This document shows positions 7,357 through 10,358 of a DNA stretch of 10,358 bases, piece by piece. Position numbers and translations under genes: made by a program. Source of the stretch: Larix sibirica (Eukaryota; Streptophyta; Pinopsida; Pinales; Pinaceae); contig NWUY0303880234.1 of assembly GCA_004151065.3 (NCBI GenBank), positions 1 through 10,358 of the forward strand, read 5' to 3'. Position 1 is the first letter of the stretch, and every line of letters begins with the position of its first letter. The notes under the pieces were generated by a model. It ran no database searches and had not been told where the DNA came from. It saw only the letters and a program-made list of their open reading frames with translations.

Positions 7357-9170
7357 CAAACAAACTGTTGCTTTATGATGCTAACCAAAAATTCCTGAGG
7401 CCTAGCCTATATTTTCTGCTCTTGGGCCTCCTCTTTCATGGAACAGATGTGCGTGATGATCAGAATGTGATAGTATTCTGATGTAGCCCCTTCTCTGGGT
7501 CCATATTTTGTCCATCCATCCATCTGTTTCACTCCATTAAAACTAGTCTGCATCCTTGGTCTAAGGTTGTTGAAATTGAGCTTTTGGTCTCCCCTATGTG
7601 ACCCCTTCACCATGAAGGACTTTGTGTTCTCCCCTCATGTCTCGGCTCTTATATGTGCGACAAAATTCTTTGAATCCTTATGTCTTTCTTCTTAGAAATA
7701 TGCTTGATTGACTATGATTTACTAGGAGAATTGGTATTCCGAAGTATTATGTTTTCCTTGTCCATTACCCCTAATGTTGGACTATGAACCTAGGATTACT
7801 GCCATCTAACCCTATTGATCTCTTTCTACTTGTAGACCCTTGTGGATTGGGTGTGAGATGAGGTTGACATAGTTTCCAGAAGTGTACTCCCTAGACTTGA
7901 AACAAGTTCCCCCATCCTTGAAATTGGTTAATGGTTGGAAGGGTAGGTACTTGAATTAAAAGGTAATGCATATTTGCTCTAAAGAAGCATTGTTGTGGCA
8001 ACTCCATTGGGCATATGGATGGTTATTGGCTACAGATCTAAGGCTATTTCATCATTGGTGGTTAGAAGACATCCAAGGATAGTAGCTTTCAATCATTAGC
8101 TAACTAAAGGATAAGAAAAGAAAAGGTCTCAATGTGAAATATCCAAAAAAGTGAAATGAAAGAAAAATGAAAATGCATATGAATAAAGGGGGAGTTTCTA
8201 AAGTCAAAGGTGTATCATCTTCTAGCACATCATCAATTTGTGAGACACATGTTCCCTAATGTTTTCCTAAGTAGTGGAGATCACATAGACCCCTTTTATT
8301 CCCAAAGCTTGAATCAATCTAGTCTCCTTAGACCATCAAAATTTTCACTTGACTAACCATGGTTGCCCATCTAACTCACCCCATGGAGGAACCTTGTCCT
8401 TGCAAGTACTTGAATATTATTTTAGAATCTAATTAGTTTCTCAAAAACATGTTTGAATATACTTGTGGTGTAGGTATATCATCATGTATATGTGACTAGC
8501 TATGTAATGAGTCAACTATGATGGTTATGTATGCTTGCTATGTATCTGTTCACATGGACACCCTTTGTTGTTGGTCCACCAGGACATTCATCGTTCTTGT
8601 ACATCATCTTTCATATGCCATGAAAGAATTACCAAGATATCTATAATTTCTCAGTGTTTCAGAGCATGTATGTCAACCCTCTGAGGGTTGAAAAGGAGGT
8701 TTTCCATATTTGAATATCTACAAGGTATATTTGTGATGTAAATGCATATTTGGATACCCATTTGGAATTTTTCCTAAGAAAGTGAAGTCAAAATGATCAT
8801 TACTACCTCGTATCATGGACTTCTAGAAAGGTGTCGAGATTCTCCCTAGTATAGCAGGTGCATATTTTCACGGGCATGCATATGAAGGTTATAATAGATA
8901 TTTTGAAGATATAAATATAGATTTGGGCACCTTACTAGCCCTTCTACATATTCCTGCCTTTGCATGTCACTTCCTATATTCAATTTGACCATATCTTACA
9001 AGGGCTTCTCTATAATGTCAGTAAATAGGTTGGCAGAGTAATGAACATGCATGGAAATGAAATATCTTCTACTATGACAACGTTTTGGGTTATTTGGGCT
9101 CTCGGGAGAGCTATGAGCTCAAAAAAACTCTTTGCTTCCCCATTGTTGTCCATCTTGTCAGTTTTCAAGC
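7357..9170. other. non-coding, unrecognised repeat-like DNA
   Basis: No frame gives a protein I recognise. A minus-strand open frame at 7407-7613 has no domain-like pattern. Around 8105-8195 there is a purine-rich stretch ending in GAATAAAGGGGGAG (8181-8194), which resembles a polypurine tract, but no LTR start follows it. A 17-base palindrome lies at 8674-8690. This may be decayed internal sequence of another retroelement, perhaps the one whose LTR-like end starts near 9182, but I found no pol motif to support that. Confidence 0.5.
8674..8690. repeat. 17-base palindrome
   Basis: CAACCCTC-T-GAGGGTTG: two perfect 8-base arms around a single base. It is GC-richer than its surroundings. It has no flanking T-run and no link to a gene, so it is noted only as the tightest palindrome in the right half of the window. 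Confidence 0.5.
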
Positions 9171-9536
9171 ATGTGGGGGGGTTTCGTAGTTAAAAAACAA
9201 ACTTAATATGGATTAATTAAGTGCACGCCTAAAGTTTTTCATTAAAAAATTCTTAATTTGTGCCTAATAATTCACTTAAGGGATAAAAGTGCACATGAAA
9301 GTCTAATTTTGAGTTGAGATTGTACTTTTCTATTTTTTTACAAATTATTTAAGCCAAAAAGGCCTTCAAGGAAGGGTTTTGCACACATGTGGAGGTAAAA
9401 TTGATGAGTTGGAATCTTGGCACATAAGTTAATTCATATCAGGATCTTAAAAAGAAAACTCAAGTGAAGATTAAGGCCCAAACGTGTGACTTGGAAAAAT
9501 ATTAATTATTGGTTGTTAGGGTCTAAGAGTGGAATG

Positions 9537-9558
9537 AGGAAACAACCCATTGTTTCCT
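9537..9558. repeat. 8-bp hairpin, 6-base loop
   Basis: AGGAAACA (9537-9544) and TGTTTCCT (9551-9558) are exact complements around ACCCAT. The hairpin sits just upstream of the CCATGGTATT motif block. It has no T-run and no known match. Confidence 0.45.
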
Positions 9559-9564
9559 AAACCA

Positions 9565-9757
9565 CCCATGGTGCTTTTCCCCTTGTATTTGGATAGCCCC
9601 ATGGTAATGGAAATTTTTAAATATTTGTCTACATCAAGAAAGGCAGGCAAAGGCACCCTCACCAACAACGAACTGCTCAAGCAACACATGGTATTTGTGA
9701 ATGGTTTCTTGCTCGCCCTTGGTATTTGATGCAGGTATCTTGGAGACCCATGGTATT
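9565..9757. repeat. cluster of CCATGGTATT-like motifs
   Basis: Five related copies occur in under 200 bases: CCCATGGTG (9565), CCCATGGTA (9598), CACATGGTATTT (9685), CCCTTGGTATTT (9717) and CCCATGGTAT (9748). Spacing is irregular at about 30 to 90 bases. Density is well above chance for a 7-8 base core. The cluster lies about 190 bases upstream of a TATA box, matching the arrangement in the left LTR-like region. Confidence 0.5.
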
Positions 9758-9944
9758 ACAAATATTTTACTATTTTTTTATTCTCCAAGCCAAGGAGGTG
9801 CCTCAAACCCTAGGATGACTTGCTATTTTGGAAAATACTTTATTGTATGAGAGTGGTGCTAGACCATTGATCTTGAAACCAACTCCTTGGGATGATCATC
9901 ACCCTAGAATTTTTCTCCAAAGGAAAATCAACCTCCCTAATTCT

Positions 9945-9952
9945 CTATAAAG
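9945..9952 (+). promoter_or_regulatory. TATA box, plus strand
   Basis: CTATAAAG in the context TTCTCTATAAAGAGGG is a good plant TATA box. Transcription would start near 9975-9985. An AATAAA follows only 42 bases later. Such a close TATA-AATAAA pair is the normal layout at the U3/R border of an LTR and unusual for an ordinary gene promoter. Confidence 0.4.
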
Positions 9953-9993
9953 AGGGTCATTTTCACTTGCAAAGGGATAATTTTTGTGTATGC

Positions 9994-9999
9994 AATAAA
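9994..9999 (+). terminator. AATAAA polyadenylation signal
   Basis: AATAAA within GCAATAAAACTT is followed by a T/C-rich stretch (10010-10034) such as usually lies near plant poly(A) sites. Paired with the TATA box just upstream, it suggests an LTR R region. The hexamer alone is common in AT-rich DNA. Confidence 0.35.
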
Positions 10000-10197
10000 A
10001 CTTATATAATTTGTCTCTTCTCTCTTGTCTTTGTAATATTGATCACTATGTGTTTCACTAACAATTTCTTAAGCTTCTTGTAGGGTCTAGACTCTTTTCT
10101 TGATTTTAGAAGTAGCCAAATGTCTCTTTATGCCCAAACAGTCTTTACAAGGCATTCGTATAAAGTATTTTTCTCCATTTAAAATATATCCTAATCT

Positions 10198-10296
10198 TCT
10201 TTTGATTTTGTAGGCACTTGGACAAATCCTATTGAAAGGAGCTTCAAAGTAATAAGGAGAAAATGTGTTTCTTATGATTTTGTAGGTACTTAGACA
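10198..10296. repeat. 27-base direct repeat, 72-base spacing
   Basis: TCTTTTGATTTTGTAGG... at 10198-10224 recurs at 10270-10296 with 3 mismatches in 27 bases. Both copies share GATTTTGTAGG and an ACTT-GACA end. The intervening 45 bases are not clearly repeated. It could be the remnant of a diverged tandem array. Both copies contain TTTTGTAG|G, which resembles a plant splice acceptor. Confidence 0.6.
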
Positions 10297-10337
10297 TGTT
10301 AGGATATTCCTATACTCCATCCTAGTCCTTCTAGCAT

Positions 10338-10358
10338 TTCTGTCATTTTCATTTTCAG
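10338..10358 (+). other. possible 3' splice site at window edge
   Basis: The last bases form a T-rich pyrimidine tract running straight into CAG, with CTAGC and TCTAGC-type branch-site candidates about 25 bases upstream (10331-10335). This fits the plant 3' splice-site pattern. If an exon starts at 10359, part of this window would be intron of a plus-strand gene. Nothing beyond the edge can be seen, so it stays a possibility. Confidence 0.3.

Larger units (their letters stand above)
9182..10063 (+). repeat. candidate LTR-like region, plus strand
   Basis: A run of seven G (9175-9181) after TTTTCAAGCATGT looks like the purine tract seen near the 3' end of some plant gypsy elements. To its right lie about 880 bases with an LTR-like order: a block with a repeated CCATGGTATT-type motif (9565-9757), a TATA box (9945-9952), AATAAA (9994-9999), a T/C-rich stretch, and ACTAACA ending at 10063, a plausible LTR end. 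Against this: no TG start directly after the G run, no primer-binding site after 10063, no second copy in the window, and no coding region to its left that I recognise. It could be a solo or truncated LTR, or a promoter of another kind. Confidence 0.3.
10064..10358. other. right-end non-coding region
   Basis: No gene is recognised. The region holds the 72-base-spaced direct repeat at 10198-10296 and ends in a pyrimidine-rich run plus CAG. A 77-codon minus-strand frame (10320-10087) is open but has no recognised domain; its repeated Tyr-Lys-Ile block simply reflects the DNA repeat, whose 72-base spacing keeps the frame. Confidence 0.5.

Noticed and set aside
7407-7613. 68-codon minus-strand frame just right of the copia element
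   Set aside because: I see no gag-like or other family pattern, and it lies beyond the LTR break, so it cannot be part of the polyprotein.
7840-8095. possible decayed gypsy integrase zinc region on the plus strand (QLHWAYG... WWLEDI)
   Set aside because: The His and Cys spacing does not match the H2C2 pattern, stops are frequent, and no reverse transcriptase or protease motif is found nearby.
1-10358. CRISPR array, tRNA or rRNA genes, bacterial-type operons
   Set aside because: No regular spaced repeats, no tRNA-like T-loop or clover-leaf sequence and no rRNA-like block were seen on either strand. The content is eukaryotic repeat DNA.

Overview
The window looks like nuclear DNA of a seed plant: AT-rich, visibly poor in CpG, no operon structure, no intact host gene, and filled with decayed LTR-retrotransposon sequence. 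The one certain component is a Ty1/copia retrotransposon in minus orientation. Its age and the general style (long, decayed, gene-poor) fit a large plant genome and would suit a gymnosperm, but nothing here fixes the species.

Layout, left to right. 1-1072: AT-rich non-coding DNA with only small repeats. 1073-2050: a candidate solo LTR on the minus strand. It has terminal TGTT/AACA-type ends, a TATA box at 1206-1214 and, upstream of that box, about a dozen copies of a short motif (TGGTCCAA / TGGCTCCAA). No target-site duplication was found, so this is tentative. 2051-2893: non-coding. 2894-7356: the copia element, read right to left: truncated 5' LTR (7175-7356), primer-binding site for initiator tRNA-Met (7162-7174), gag (about 7114-6381), protease (about 6272-6021), pre-integrase and integrase (about 6020-4991), reverse transcriptase (about 4905-4025), RNase H (about 4024-3297), polypurine tract (3217-3227) and 3' LTR (2894-3216). 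7357-9170: unrecognised non-coding sequence. 9182-10063: a second LTR-like stretch, on the plus strand, with a TATA box and an AATAAA signal 42 bases after it. 10064-10358: a short imperfect direct repeat, then a sequence that ends exactly in a pyrimidine-rich tract plus CAG, like a plant 3' splice site.

In its active state the copia element would have been transcribed from its 5' LTR, made a single gag-pol polyprotein, primed reverse transcription from tRNA-iMet and inserted the cDNA with its own integrase. This copy cannot. Gag-pol is almost full length (about 3.8 kb from the gag ATG to the last stop) but has many in-frame stops, several frameshifts and lost active-site residues: the protease DSG-type triad reads DAC, the reverse transcriptase YVDD reads YVND, and the gag zinc knuckle has lost its last Cys. 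The 5' LTR has also lost its U3/TATA part. The two LTRs are only about 80% identical over the alignable 150 bases by hand count, so the insertion is old.

I found no convincing new biological system. The points most worth a second look are the two clusters of short repeated motifs inside LTR-like regions and the abrupt break in the 5' LTR.
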